Made by a program: the position numbers and the translations under genes | The notes under the pieces: generated by a model | Database searches by the model: none | The model's input: only the letters and a program-made list of their open reading frames with translations | What the model was told of the DNA's origin: nothing | Shown here: positions 44,625 to 53,548 of the stretch, in pieces | How positions within the stretch are numbered: the stretch's first letter is position 1 | Layout: each line of letters opens with the position of its first letter | Assembly (NCBI RefSeq): GCF_026870175.2 | Contig: NZ_CP113977.2 | Coordinates: 930,001-994,000, forward strand | Direction: 5' to 3' | DNA length: 64,000 bases | Source: Flavobacterium aestivum | GTDB lineage: Bacteria; Bacteroidota; Bacteroidia; Flavobacteriales; Flavobacteriaceae

Positions 44625-46919
44625 ATGAGAATTGAGGCAAGAGCCAAAAGTCATAAGCCAAAAGTCAAAATAAACTTTGTCAATATTCAGTTGACAATTG
44701 TTGATAGCCGCCTATTTTCTATATTGATTTGTTTGTTGTTTGTTACCTTTTGTCTTTTACCTTTTACTTTACAAGCTCAGGATACAGCTCCAAAAAGACC
44801 TAAAATAGGTTTGGTATTGAGCGGAGGAGGAGCCAAAGGATTTGCTCACATAGGTGTTTTAAATGTACTCGAAGATGCCGGAGTAAAGATAGATTATATT
44901 GGAGGAACTAGTATGGGCGCAGTTATTGGTGGGCTCTATGCAACGGGTTATAATGCTAAACAAATAGACTCCATTATTAGTGTAACCAATTTTAGTAATG
45001 TACTAAACGATTATATTCCTCGATCTTCCAAGAATTTTTATGAAAAGAGAAATGATGAATTGTATGCCTTGACGCTTCCGTTCAATAAATTTAGTATTGG
45101 TGCTCCAGAGGCATTGTCAAAAGGGATGTATAATTTCAATCTATTAAGTAGATTAACGTTGCCTGTCCGACATGTTCGGGATTTTAGCGAACTACCAACT
45201 TCTTTTTTATGTGTAGGAACCAATATAGCACTTGGGGAACAAGTAGTTTTTGACAAAGGAGTTTTGGCACAAGCAATAACAGGGAGCTCTTCTTTACCAT
45301 CTATATTTGCACCGGTAATGATTGATGATAACCTTATTATAGACGGGGGAGTAATCAATAATTATCCTATCGAAGAAGTTCGAAAAATGGGAGCCGATAT
45401 AATAATAGGAGTCGATGTACAATCGGGATTGCTCAGTAAAGATGAACTAAGAAGTGCTTCAAAAATCTTTTTTCAAATCACTAATCTGCAAATGATTGAA
45501 AGAATGAAAGTAAATGCGAAATTTACAGAAATCTATATCAAACCTGACATAAAAAATTATGGAGTGGTTAGTTTTGATAAAGCTGCAGAAATTATAAAAA
45601 AGGGAGAAGATGCCACTTTTGCAGTATATGAAAAGATTGATCTTTTGGTGGATAAAGCAAATCCTTATTACAAAAACAGATTAAAAGTAAAGTCTGATAG
45701 TTTAACAATTGTTGATGTTAAGATTAATGAATTGAAAAATTATTCCAGAGATTATATTATTGGAAAGTTGAACTTTAAGCCAGGATCTAAAATAAGTTTT
45801 AAAAACCTAGAAACTGGAATAAATAATCTTAATGCTACCCAAAATTTTAGTGCCGTAAGCTATTATTTTGAGAAAAACGGAGAATATGATGATTTGATTC
45901 TCACATTAACCGAAAGTCCCGTAAAAACCAATTTGAAGTTTGGCTTGCATTATGATGGTTTGTATAAAAGTGCAATTTTGGCCAATGTAACCAATAAAAA
46001 GACGTTTTTAAAAAATGATTTTTTATCTGCCGATTTGGTTTTGGGAGATAATGTCCGATATTATTTTGACTACTATATTGATAATGGATTTCAATTGAGT
46101 TATGGATTTAAGTCTCAAATGAATCGATTTAATAAAAACATTCCGGTAAGTGTGATAACTTATAATGCAAGTGGAACAAATTCTATAAATATTGATTATC
46201 TAGATTTGTCCAATCAGCTTTATATTCAATCAGTATTTGCCCAAAAATTCCTTATTGGTATTGGAGCCGAATTTGAATATCTAGATATCACCTCAGAAAC
46301 ACTTGAGTCAGATCGGGTTATTACCAAGAGTAATTATTTTAGCCTTTTCAGTTATTTAAAATACGATTCTTACGATAATAAATATTTCCCTAAAAAGGGT
46401 TGGTACTTTTCAGGAAACCCACAATTTTATATGTTTTCTTCGGAAAGTTCAGCAAACTTCGAACCTTTTTCTATTATAAGTGCCGAAGCTGGTATTGCTA
46501 AAACAATTTTTAAGCATGCAACAATAAAACTTCAGGCAGAAGCAGGTGCCTCAATAGGAAGTAAAAGTTTGCCTTATTTTGATTTTATTTTGGGAGGTTA
46601 CGGATTTAATAATACAAATAATTTCAAGTATTTTTATGGGTATGATTATCTAAGTATTGCGGCCAATAGTTATCTAGAAACGACTATAACACTTGACTAT
46701 GAAATTCTCAAAAAGAATCATCTTAACTTTTCGGCAAATTATGCCAATTTAGATGATAATTTATACGATTCATTAGATTGGATTTCATGGCCAAAATATT
46801 CAGGATATGCACTGGGTTACGGATTAGAAACCGTTATTGGTCCAGTCGAAGTAAAATATTCGTGGTCCCCGGAAACCTCGAAGTCCTACCTTTGGTTCAC
46901 AGTTGGATTTATATTTTAA
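44625..46919 (+). CDS. Patatin-like phospholipase with C-terminal beta-barrel
   Basis: 764 residues from the ATG 1 bp after uvrC. A long basic N-region and hydrophobic core (ICLLFVTFCLLPFTLQAQ) form an export signal. The patatin domain has the oxyanion loop LSGGGAKGFAHIG, the nucleophile motif GGTSMG (Ser96) and the dyad Asp240 in IIDGGVINNYP. A POTRA-like segment (about 375-450) follows, and then a 16-strand-type barrel ending in SYLWFTVGFIF. This architecture is that of type Vd autotransporter phospholipases (PlpD-like) and BamA relatives. It would place a lipase at the outer membrane. An upstream in-frame ATG within uvrC is rejected since it adds no signal. Confidence 0.88.
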   Translation: MRIEARAKSHKPKVKINFVNIQLTIVDSRLFSILICLLFVTFCLLPFTLQAQDTAPKRPKIGLVLSGGGAKGFAHIGVLNVLEDAGVKIDYIGGTSMGAVIGGLYATGYNAKQIDSIISVTNFSNVLNDYIPRSSKNFYEKRNDELYALTLPFNKFSIGAPEALSKGMYNFNLLSRLTLPVRHVRDFSELPTSFLCVGTNIALGEQVVFDKGVLAQAITGSSSLPSIFAPVMIDDNLIIDGGVINNYPIEEVRKMGADIIIGVDVQSGLLSKDELRSASKIFFQITNLQMIERMKVNAKFTEIYIKPDIKNYGVVSFDKAAEIIKKGEDATFAVYEKIDLLVDKANPYYKNRLKVKSDSLTIVDVKINELKNYSRDYIIGKLNFKPGSKISFKNLETGINNLNATQNFSAVSYYFEKNGEYDDLILTLTESPVKTNLKFGLHYDGLYKSAILANVTNKKTFLKNDFLSADLVLGDNVRYYFDYYIDNGFQLSYGFKSQMNRFNKNIPVSVITYNASGTNSINIDYLDLSNQLYIQSVFAQKFLIGIGAEFEYLDITSETLESDRVITKSNYFSLFSYLKYDSYDNKYFPKKGWYFSGNPQFYMFSSESSANFEPFSIISAEAGIAKTIFKHATIKLQAEAGASIGSKSLPYFDFILGGYGFNNTNNFKYFYGYDYLSIAANSYLETTITLDYEILKKNHLNFSANYANLDDNLYDSLDWISWPKYSGYALGYGLETVIGPVEVKYSWSPETSKSYLWFTVGFIF

Positions 46920-47166
46920 TTTGCATTTCTTTAAATAAAAATTACGATATTTGTAATTATGAAAACAAATTGGACAGGTTTATTAGAGTATCTTCAATTC
47001 ATGATCAAAAGAAATCCGGAGTGATTTTCTAAGGGATAATTAGCCCTATTTATGTTGTCAAAGAATTGAATACTTTATCATGTATATCAGGTTTTGTTTT
47101 AAAAAATGAAACCATTTGACGCTACGATTTTTACGAATTGCTTATTACTATCTAATTTAAATTGTT

Positions 47167-48324
47167 ATGCCAATATATCATAAACTAGGAAACATTCCTC
47201 CTAAAAGACACACCCAGTTTGAAAAACCAAATGGAGGGCTGTATTACGAACAACTATTTGGAACAGAGGGTTTTCATGGTCATTCTTCCTTGTCTTACCA
47301 CATTCACAGACCAACTCAGGTCAAAGAAATTCTAAAATCATATTCAGTTGAGCCTAAAATCGCAATTGGGAAAAACATAAAATCATTATTGCTAAAAGGT
47401 TTTGAGTTAAAACCAGAAGATGATTTCTTGGACAGTCGCAAAGCAATGTTGGTTAATAGAGACTGTATTATAGGGCTAGCAGCACCGAGAAAATCATTAA
47501 CAACTTATTTCTATAAAAATGCCGATGCCGATGAAATGATCTTCATTCATAAAGGCAAAGGAAAACTTAGAACCATGCTTGGGAATATTCCTTTTGAGTA
47601 TGGAGATTATTTGATTATACCACGCGGAATCATTTATCAAATAGAGTTTGAAACCGAAGATAATCGTTTGTTTTATGTAGAATCCTATGCACCATTTTAT
47701 ACGCCAAAACGTTATAAAAATGAATCAGGACAACACTTAGAGCATTCACCTTTTTGCGAACGCGATTTTATTTTGCCAAACGAATTAGAATCACATGACG
47801 AAAAAGGCGATTTTGTTATCAAAATGAAAAAAGAAGGAATGATGCATGAAGTAGTTTATGCAACACATCCTTTTGATGTAGTGGGTTGGGATGGTTATAA
47901 TTTCCCATACGGATTTAGTATACATGACTTCGAGCCAATTACCGGACGTGTACACCAACCACCACCAGTTCATCAAACCTTTGAGACCAGTACTTTTGTA
48001 GTTTGTTCTTTCGTGCCAAGACTATACGATTATCACCCCAAAGCCATTCCGGCACCATACAATCATAGCAATATAGATAGTGACGAAGTGTTGTATTATG
48101 TAGATGGTGATTTTATGAGCCGTAACAATATAGAACAAGGGCACATTACCTTACACCCTAAAGGAATTCCACATGGTCCCGCTCCAGGTGCTATGGAACG
48201 CAGTATAGGACATAAGGATACACAGGAATTGGCCGTAATGGTCGATACCTTCCGACCACTTATGGTAACTGAAGAAGCTATGGGTATAGACGATGGGCAA
48301 TACTATAAATCTTGGGTAGAGTAA
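47167..48324 (+). CDS. hmgA: Homogentisate 1,2-dioxygenase
   Basis: 385 residues. Opens the ring of homogentisate to maleylacetoacetate, in tyrosine and phenylalanine breakdown; uses Fe(II). Recognisable segments are the cupin core HKGKGKLRTMLGNIPFEYGD, YLIIPRGIIYQIEF and the C-terminal GHITLHPKGIPHGPAPGAME with His ligands, as well as NFPYGFSIHDFEPITGRVHQ. It is shorter than the 430-440 residues of animal and Pseudomonas enzymes but typical for Bacteroidota. It is the first gene of a tyrosine-degradation group with hppD downstream; a small four-helix gene has been placed between them. Confidence 0.92.
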   Translation: MPIYHKLGNIPPKRHTQFEKPNGGLYYEQLFGTEGFHGHSSLSYHIHRPTQVKEILKSYSVEPKIAIGKNIKSLLLKGFELKPEDDFLDSRKAMLVNRDCIIGLAAPRKSLTTYFYKNADADEMIFIHKGKGKLRTMLGNIPFEYGDYLIIPRGIIYQIEFETEDNRLFYVESYAPFYTPKRYKNESGQHLEHSPFCERDFILPNELESHDEKGDFVIKMKKEGMMHEVVYATHPFDVVGWDGYNFPYGFSIHDFEPITGRVHQPPPVHQTFETSTFVVCSFVPRLYDYHPKAIPAPYNHSNIDSDEVLYYVDGDFMSRNNIEQGHITLHPKGIPHGPAPGAMERSIGHKDTQELAVMVDTFRPLMVTEEAMGIDDGQYYKSWVE

Positions 48325-48333
48325 TTTTTTTAA

Positions 48334-48457
48334 TGTGATAATGTGTCAATTAGAAAATTAGATAATTAGTCAATGGGGTAATTAAAATAATTATGTAATT
48401 TTAAACCTACAATAAAATTATCTAATTGACTCATTCTCGAATTATCAAATTCTCTAA
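48334..48457. repeat. AT-rich interspersed repeat, left of four-helix gene
   Basis: Reiterated short units of the form CAATTAGA, AATTAGATAATTAGTCAA and, in inverse orientation, TTATCTAATTGACTCATT occupy the gap. The first and last parts are imperfect inverse copies, so the stretch can fold on itself. A similar block lies on the other side of the four-helix gene. Confidence 0.55.
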
Positions 48458-48459
48458 AC

Positions 48460-48822
48460 ATGACCTTTAACGAAAAGTACAAAGACAATGCACTTTTAAT
48501 AAAAACCTTCAATTTCGCATTAAATATAATTGATTATACAAGTGAACTTCAGGAACAAAAGAAATTCGTAATTGCCAATCAATTATTAAAAAGCGGAACA
48601 TCAATTGGAGCAAATTCAAAAGAATCACAAAATGCCGAAAGCAAAGCAGATTTTATTCATAAATTAAAAATCGCTATTAAAGAAGCAGATGAAACTGAAT
48701 ATTGGCTGTTCATATGTGATGCTCATAAAAGTTTTCCAAATTGTAAAGATTTATTAAATGAGTTGTCAGAAATTTTAAAAATATTAAACAAAATAATAGC
48801 AACAACAAAAATGAAAAATTAG
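48460..48822 (+). CDS. Four-helix-bundle protein (23S rRNA IVS-protein family)
   Basis: 120 residues, all helical: LLIKTFNFALNIIDYTSELQ, FVIANQLLKSGTSIGANSKE, SKADFIHKLKIAIKEADETE and LLNELSEILKILNKIIATTK. The central motif LLKSGTSIGANSKESQNAES is characteristic of the TIGR02436/IVP family. Members occur in intervening sequences of 23S rRNA genes and in many intergenic sites of Bacteroidota; related Avd proteins serve diversity-generating retroelements. No biochemical role is established. Here the gene splits an otherwise metabolic operon (hmgA-hppD), and AT-rich repeats stand on both sides, which suggests that it moved in as a unit. Confidence 0.88.
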   Translation: MTFNEKYKDNALLIKTFNFALNIIDYTSELQEQKKFVIANQLLKSGTSIGANSKESQNAESKADFIHKLKIAIKEADETEYWLFICDAHKSFPNCKDLLNELSEILKILNKIIATTKMKN

Positions 48823-48908
48823 ATAATTAGCAAATATGTCTATTAAAAAAAAATATTTTAATTATCCATACTCAATTATCTCATTTTCAAATTATCTCAT
48901 TTTCAAAT
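48823..48908. repeat. AT-rich interspersed repeat, right of four-helix gene
   Basis: After the stop codon the sequence contains the unit TTATCTCATTTTCAAA twice in tandem (about 48876-48907), preceded by AATTATCCATACTCAATTAT and, at the gene end, TTAGATAATTAGCAAAT. The ATTAGATAATTAG unit also occurs in the left block at 48357-48369. Confidence 0.55.
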
Positions 48909-48918
48909 AAAAAATACC

Positions 48919-50079
48919 ATGGCAAAAGAAATAAAATCAGTAGAATACGGATTAGAAAAAATATTCGAAGGGGCGCAAGATTTCCTTCCGCTTTTAGGAA
49001 CGGATTATGTCGAATTCTACGTAGGTAACGCAAAACAATCGGCACATTATTATAAAACAGCTTTTGGATATCAATCATTAGCCTATGCCGGATTAGAAAC
49101 AGGAGTAAAAGACAGAGCTTCTTATGTATTAAAGCAAGATAAAATCAGAATCGTTTTAACCACTCCATTAACACAGGATTCTCCTCTTCACGACCATTTG
49201 AAAAAACATGGCGATGGTGTAAAAGTAGCAGCACTTTGGGTAGAAGATGCAAGGAGTGCATATGAAGAAACCATGAAGCGTGGTGCTCGCTCTTTTATGG
49301 AGCCAACTGTTGAGAAAGATGAGTTTGGAGAAGTAGTACGTTCTGGTATCTATACCTATGGAGAAACAGTTCATATTTTTGTGGAAAGAAAAAACTACAA
49401 CGGTATTTTCTTGCCAGGATATAAAGAATGGAAATCAGATTACAACCCAGAACCAACAGGTCTGAAATATATTGACCACATGGTAGGAAATGTGGGTTGG
49501 AACGAAATGAACACTTGGGTGAAGTTTTACGAAGATGTAATGGGATTTGTAAATTTCCTTTCTTTTGATGATAAACAAATCAATACAGAGTATTCGGCTT
49601 TGATGAGTAAAGTAATGTCAAACGGAAACGGAAGAATCAAATTTCCAATCAATGAACCAGCCGAAGGAAAGAAAAAATCACAAATCGAGGAATATTTAGA
49701 CTTCTATGGTGGACCTGGAGTGCAGCACATTGCTATTGCAACAGATGATATTATAAAAACAGTATCTCAACTAAAAGCAAGAGGAGTAGAGTTTTTGTCA
49801 CCACCGCCACATACCTATTATGAAGCAATCCCAGAGAGATTAGGTGTGCATATGGATATGATGAAAGAGGATTTAGACGAAATAGAAAAACTAGCCATTA
49901 TGGTAGATGCCGATGAAGATGGTTATTTATTGCAAATTTTTACTAAACCGGTTCAAGATCGTCCTACTTTGTTTTTTGAGATTATTCAAAGAATGGGAGC
50001 GAAAGGCTTTGGTGCAGGAAACTTCAAAGCGCTTTTTGAGTCTATAGAACGTGAACAGCAATTGCGAGGAACGTTATAA
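48919..50079 (+). CDS. hppD: 4-Hydroxyphenylpyruvate dioxygenase
   Basis: 386 residues. Converts 4-hydroxyphenylpyruvate to homogentisate with O2 and Fe(II), the step before HmgA. The N-terminal VOC domain starts FLPLLGTDYVEFYVGNAKQS. The C-terminal one includes YIDHMVGNVGWNEMNTWVKF (first His ligand), GPGVQHIAIATDDII (second His) and GYLLQIFTKPVQDRPTLFFE (Glu ligand), followed by the closing helix GFGAGNFKALFESIEREQ. Length is in the usual range. Transcription probably continues from hmgA through the four-helix gene, or starts inside the repeat region. Confidence 0.96.
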   Translation: MAKEIKSVEYGLEKIFEGAQDFLPLLGTDYVEFYVGNAKQSAHYYKTAFGYQSLAYAGLETGVKDRASYVLKQDKIRIVLTTPLTQDSPLHDHLKKHGDGVKVAALWVEDARSAYEETMKRGARSFMEPTVEKDEFGEVVRSGIYTYGETVHIFVERKNYNGIFLPGYKEWKSDYNPEPTGLKYIDHMVGNVGWNEMNTWVKFYEDVMGFVNFLSFDDKQINTEYSALMSKVMSNGNGRIKFPINEPAEGKKKSQIEEYLDFYGGPGVQHIAIATDDIIKTVSQLKARGVEFLSPPPHTYYEAIPERLGVHMDMMKEDLDEIEKLAIMVDADEDGYLLQIFTKPVQDRPTLFFEIIQRMGAKGFGAGNFKALFESIEREQQLRGTL

Positions 50080-50188
50080 AATTTCATTATTTTTGCATTA
50101 TCAAAAAAAATAATAGTTAATTAACTCTTAAAGTTGCAAATGTTGTGTTAAACTTGATTTTTTGCTAAAAAAACCTTGATTTATACAA

Positions 50189-50196
50189 TACCTTTG
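50189..50196 (+). promoter_or_regulatory. Predicted promoter of small RNA candidate
   Basis: TACCTTTG is an exact TAnnTTTG match followed by CAGTCGCAA. It lies in the gap after hppD with no start codon and frame close by, 120 bp before a strong terminator. The nearest -33-like TTTG (50161-50164) is 24 bp upstream, longer than usual. Confidence 0.5.
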
Positions 50197-50201
50197 CAGT
50201 C

Positions 50202-50315
50202 GCAAATTAAGAAGGGGTGGTTTCCTGCTTAGTTTCATATAAATTTACATAATTTATAGTTTTTTGGTTAGTTAATAGCATAAAAACTCAGTCATTAATT
50301 TGACTGAGTTTTTTT
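50202..50315 (+). ncRNA. Candidate small RNA behind hppD
   Basis: A predicted promoter at 50189 and a strong terminator at 50282-50315 enclose about 114 nt with no plausible reading frame. The 5' part holds a G-rich/C-containing element (GAAGGGGTGGTTTCCTGCTT) that can fold on itself, and the middle is AT-rich. It could be an independent sRNA or a leader that ends before the DUF3108 gene. I cannot match it to a named RNA family. The rest of the 413-bp gap, 50316-50492, shows no other gene. Confidence 0.4.
50282..50315 (+). terminator. Intrinsic terminator
   Basis: AAAAACTCAGTCA and TGACTGAGTTTTT form a perfect 13-bp stem with a 6-nt loop and a trailing T-run. It ends the candidate small RNA and read-through from hppD. 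Confidence 0.93.
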
Positions 50316-50492
50316 GTTTTGGTACATTTGATGGTATTTTAATTTTGATGAATTCTAACCAGTGCAATGAGCATGACAACAAATTTGTTGTAACCACAAA
50401 TGAAGATGTGTGAAACAAGTTCAACAACTCCGAGAAATAATATTAAGTTGGAGCTAATCCCATATTCCAACAAAAAACGATATTATCTTCAT

Positions 50493-51266
50493 ATGAAAAA
50501 AATTGCAATTTTCTTATTACTGGTGGTAATCTTAGGTTTTGATACACAAAAAGAAGAAGCTTTTTCAGTTGGAGAATTTCTAAAGTATAAAGTGCATTAC
50601 GGAATAATAAATGCAGGTTACGCTACAATCGAAGTAAAAGATGCTTCACTTAACGATCAATCAACTTATCATGTTATTGGCAGGGGTTATTCTACAGGAA
50701 TGACAAAATTCTTTTTTAAAGTCGAAGATGTGTATGAGAGTTATATTAACAAGAACACAAGAAACCCTTATAGATTTGTTCGAAAGATAAATGAAGGCGG
50801 ATATACCAAAAATCAAGAAGGATTCTTTGATCAGAAATCGAATAAAGTAACGGTAAAAGACTATAAACACAGTACCGAAAAAACATTTGATTTTTCTAAA
50901 AATACACAAGATATTTTGTCTTCATTTTATTATTTAAGAAATTACCCAAACATTAATAAAATAAAATCTGGAGAATCCGTTATTATTGACATGTTTTTTG
51001 ATAATGAGACTACAAAATTTAAGTTAAAATTCATAGGAAGAGAAGATATTACAACTAAATTTGGCATTGTTTCTACAATGATTTTTAAGCCTTTAGTGCA
51101 ATCTGGACGTGTGTTTAAAGAAGAGGAAAGTTTAACGATTTGGATTTCAGATGACTACAATAAAATACCTGTTAGAATAAAAGCAAGTCTTTTGGTAGGA
51201 TCCCTTAAGGCAGATTTGGAAGATTACAGAGGGTTAAGAAATCCGTTTAAATTAAAATTAAAATGA
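50493..51266 (+). CDS. DUF3108 domain-containing exported protein
   Basis: 257 residues from MKKIAIFLLLVVILGF; the earlier ATG at 50400 would add 31 polar residues ahead of an obvious signal peptide and is rejected. The mature part (FSVGEFLKYKVHYGIINAGY, then TYHVIGRGYSTGMTKFFFKV and the later IWISDDYNKIPVRIKASLLV) matches the DUF3108 family of periplasmic beta-rich proteins. Their structure resembles lipid-binding barrels; role is unknown. Its stop overlaps the start of the tryptophan 2,3-dioxygenase gene by 4 bp (ATGA), so the two are translated together although a functional link is not clear. Confidence 0.85.
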   Translation: MKKIAIFLLLVVILGFDTQKEEAFSVGEFLKYKVHYGIINAGYATIEVKDASLNDQSTYHVIGRGYSTGMTKFFFKVEDVYESYINKNTRNPYRFVRKINEGGYTKNQEGFFDQKSNKVTVKDYKHSTEKTFDFSKNTQDILSSFYYLRNYPNINKIKSGESVIIDMFFDNETTKFKLKFIGREDITTKFGIVSTMIFKPLVQSGRVFKEEESLTIWISDDYNKIPVRIKASLLVGSLKADLEDYRGLRNPFKLKLK

Positions 51267-52195
51267 CAATAAAAGATACTACTGCATCAATTTTAGAAGA
51301 AATTGAACAAAAATACCAAGCTATAGGTCAAAAAACGGAAACTCATCTAGAAGGATTGCTTTGGTCAAAGCCAATAACATATTGGGATTATATTCAAACG
51401 GATGCTCTATTGAATTTACAAGTTCAAAGAACAACATTGCCTGATGAAATGGTTTTTATTATGTATCATCAAGTAAACGAATTGCTTTTTAAAATGATAC
51501 TGTGGGAAATGCGTCAAATCTCACATGCAGAATCCCTAACTACTGATTTTTTTACCGAAAGATTAATGAGAGTGAGTCGTTACTTTGATATGCTTACCAC
51601 ATCGTTTGATATCATGGGAGACGGAATGGAAGTGGATCAGTACATGAAATTTAGAAACACACTTACTCCGGCAAGTGGTTTTCAAAGTGCACAATATAGG
51701 ATGATAGAGATTGCTTCTACAGACTTAATCAATCTTATAGATTATCGTTTCCGAGCAACTATCGATAGGAATACACCTTACGAGCATGCCTTAGATCACA
51801 TGTACTGGCAGGCAGCTGGGAAAGATCATCAAACGGGTGAAAAATCATATTTGCTTTTAGAATTTGAACGCAAATATAAAGCGGCATTTATAACTCAAAT
51901 GCAAGAATACAATACTATAAACCTTTGGCAAAAATTCAAACAATTGCCAGAATCAGATCAAAAAAATCCAGAACTGATAAAAGCTATGCGTCATTACGAC
52001 CATACCGTAAACATTACGTGGGTTATGGGGCACTTGAATGCGGCCAGAAAATATATAGATAGCGGAAAAGGTGATGGAGAGGCTACAGGAGGAAGTGATT
52101 GGAAAAAATACATGCACCCAAAATACCAAAGAAGAATTTTCTTCCCGGAATTATGGAGTGAAGATGAACTTGCCAATTGGGGTGTAGAAAAATAA
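51263..52195 (+). CDS. kynA: Tryptophan 2,3-dioxygenase
   Basis: 310 residues. A haem enzyme that opens the tryptophan ring to N-formylkynurenine, the first step of the kynurenine route. The segments YWDYIQTDALLNLQVQRTTL, FIMYHQVNELLFKMILWEMR and FRNTLTPASGFQSAQYRMIE (the R-x(6)-S-x-Q substrate region) identify the family, and HTVNITWVMGHLNAARKYI provides the proximal haem His region near the C-terminus. Some typical animal residues differ, as in other Bacteroidota enzymes. It overlaps the DUF3108 gene by 4 bp and is followed after 23 bp by the M23 peptidase. Confidence 0.93.
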   Translation: MTIKDTTASILEEIEQKYQAIGQKTETHLEGLLWSKPITYWDYIQTDALLNLQVQRTTLPDEMVFIMYHQVNELLFKMILWEMRQISHAESLTTDFFTERLMRVSRYFDMLTTSFDIMGDGMEVDQYMKFRNTLTPASGFQSAQYRMIEIASTDLINLIDYRFRATIDRNTPYEHALDHMYWQAAGKDHQTGEKSYLLLEFERKYKAAFITQMQEYNTINLWQKFKQLPESDQKNPELIKAMRHYDHTVNITWVMGHLNAARKYIDSGKGDGEATGGSDWKKYMHPKYQRRIFFPELWSEDELANWGVEK

Positions 52196-52218
52196 AATAA
52201 ATATAATAAAGAGGTCGC

Positions 52219-53439
52219 TTGAAACAAGTCATTATAATTTTAGCAGTATTATTTTCTTTATTGTCCTGTAATAGGAATGAAGATACCTTAAGAAATGAAC
52301 CAGTAAAGAAACAGTCCAAAATAAGTGACTTCGGATTTACTTTGTCTGACTATAATGTAATTAATGATTCTATAAAATCTGGCGACACTTTTGGCAGTAT
52401 TGTTCAAGGACAAAATATTGGTGACAAAAAAGTGTATGATATTGTTGCACAGGTAAAAGATACTTTTGATGTTCGCACTATTAAAATAAACAAACCGTAT
52501 ACCTTGCTTAGGTCTAAAGGTAAAACCAATAAACTAAATGTTTTTATTTACCAACCAGATCCTTTGCATTATTATGTAGTTGATTTGCGAGATTCTATAG
52601 CGGTCGTCCATAAAAAAACAAAGCCTTTAACCTTGAAACAAAGAACTATTGGTGGGGTATTAAAAGGCTCTTTATCCGAAACGTTAGAATCTGCAAATGT
52701 AGAAGGAGCATTGGCAAGTAGGATTTCAAAAATATTTGCATGGTCTGTCGATTTCTTTAAAATAAAAAAAGGAGATAGATTTGGATTGACTTTTACAGAA
52801 AGATATATTAATGATTCTATTTATGATGGAGTAGATAGTCTTCAGGCAGCTTTTTTTGAATATAAAGGGAAGATAATTTATGCTTTTCCCTTTGAACAAA
52901 ACCCTGGTTCAGGTAGAATAGAATATTATGATGAAGATGGAAAAACACTGAAGAATTTCTTTCTTAAAACCCCAATAAAGTTTAGCCGCATTACTTCACA
53001 TTTTACTTCAAATCGTTTTCATCCCGTTCAACAAATCTGGAAAGCACACAAAGGAACAGATTATGCCGCACCTTATGGAACGCCTATTTCTACAACTGCT
53101 TCCGGAATAGTAGAACAAACGGGCTACACGGCAGGGAACGGAAATTTTGTCAAGGTGAAACATAATGGAACCTATTCTACTCAATATTTACACATGTCAA
53201 GAATATTGGTAAGACGCGGTCAGCATGTCAATCAGGGGCAAAAAATAGGTTTAGTGGGAAGCACAGGATTGGCAACCGGACCACATGTATGTTATCGTTT
53301 TTGGAAAAACGGAGTGCAAGTAGATGCTCTACGATTAAAACTTCCTAATGGAGAACCGATGAGTGGAAAAAACAAAGAGCGTTTTTTGAAACATATCGAA
53401 CCTTTGAAATTTGAATTAGACAGTGTTTCTAATTTATAG
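52219..53439 (+). CDS. M23-family peptidase lipoprotein with His-to-Cys change
   Basis: 406 residues starting at TTG, preceded by a strong Shine-Dalgarno AAAGAGGT (52208-52215), unusual in this phylum. The start gives a lipoprotein signal (VLFSLLSC-N). Residues 30-240 form an N-terminal regulatory region and 250-395 the LytM domain. Zinc ligands His277 and Asp281 occur in AHKGTDYAAPYGTP, and YLHMSRILVRRGQHVNQGQK follows. The last motif is GPHVCYRFWKNG: His356 remains but the second His of the H-x-H pair is Cys358. Cys may still bind zinc; activity is open. It likely acts on peptidoglycan at the periplasmic face of a membrane. Confidence 0.87.
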   Translation: MKQVIIILAVLFSLLSCNRNEDTLRNEPVKKQSKISDFGFTLSDYNVINDSIKSGDTFGSIVQGQNIGDKKVYDIVAQVKDTFDVRTIKINKPYTLLRSKGKTNKLNVFIYQPDPLHYYVVDLRDSIAVVHKKTKPLTLKQRTIGGVLKGSLSETLESANVEGALASRISKIFAWSVDFFKIKKGDRFGLTFTERYINDSIYDGVDSLQAAFFEYKGKIIYAFPFEQNPGSGRIEYYDEDGKTLKNFFLKTPIKFSRITSHFTSNRFHPVQQIWKAHKGTDYAAPYGTPISTTASGIVEQTGYTAGNGNFVKVKHNGTYSTQYLHMSRILVRRGQHVNQGQKIGLVGSTGLATGPHVCYRFWKNGVQVDALRLKLPNGEPMSGKNKERFLKHIEPLKFELDSVSNL

Positions 53440-53548
53440 AATCCTATTTTTACTACATAGAACTATTTTGTAACTGCTGTTTTTAAAATGGTTAATAATT
53501 TTTTCACATATAATCAGGACTGTTGGCAGTTAACAAGTAAAGAAAATT

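Noticed and set aside
46958..47023. 21-codon frame MKTNWTGLLEYLQFMIKRNP
   Set aside because: It is short, has no recognisable signal or neighbour link, and could be chance; there is no evidence for translation.
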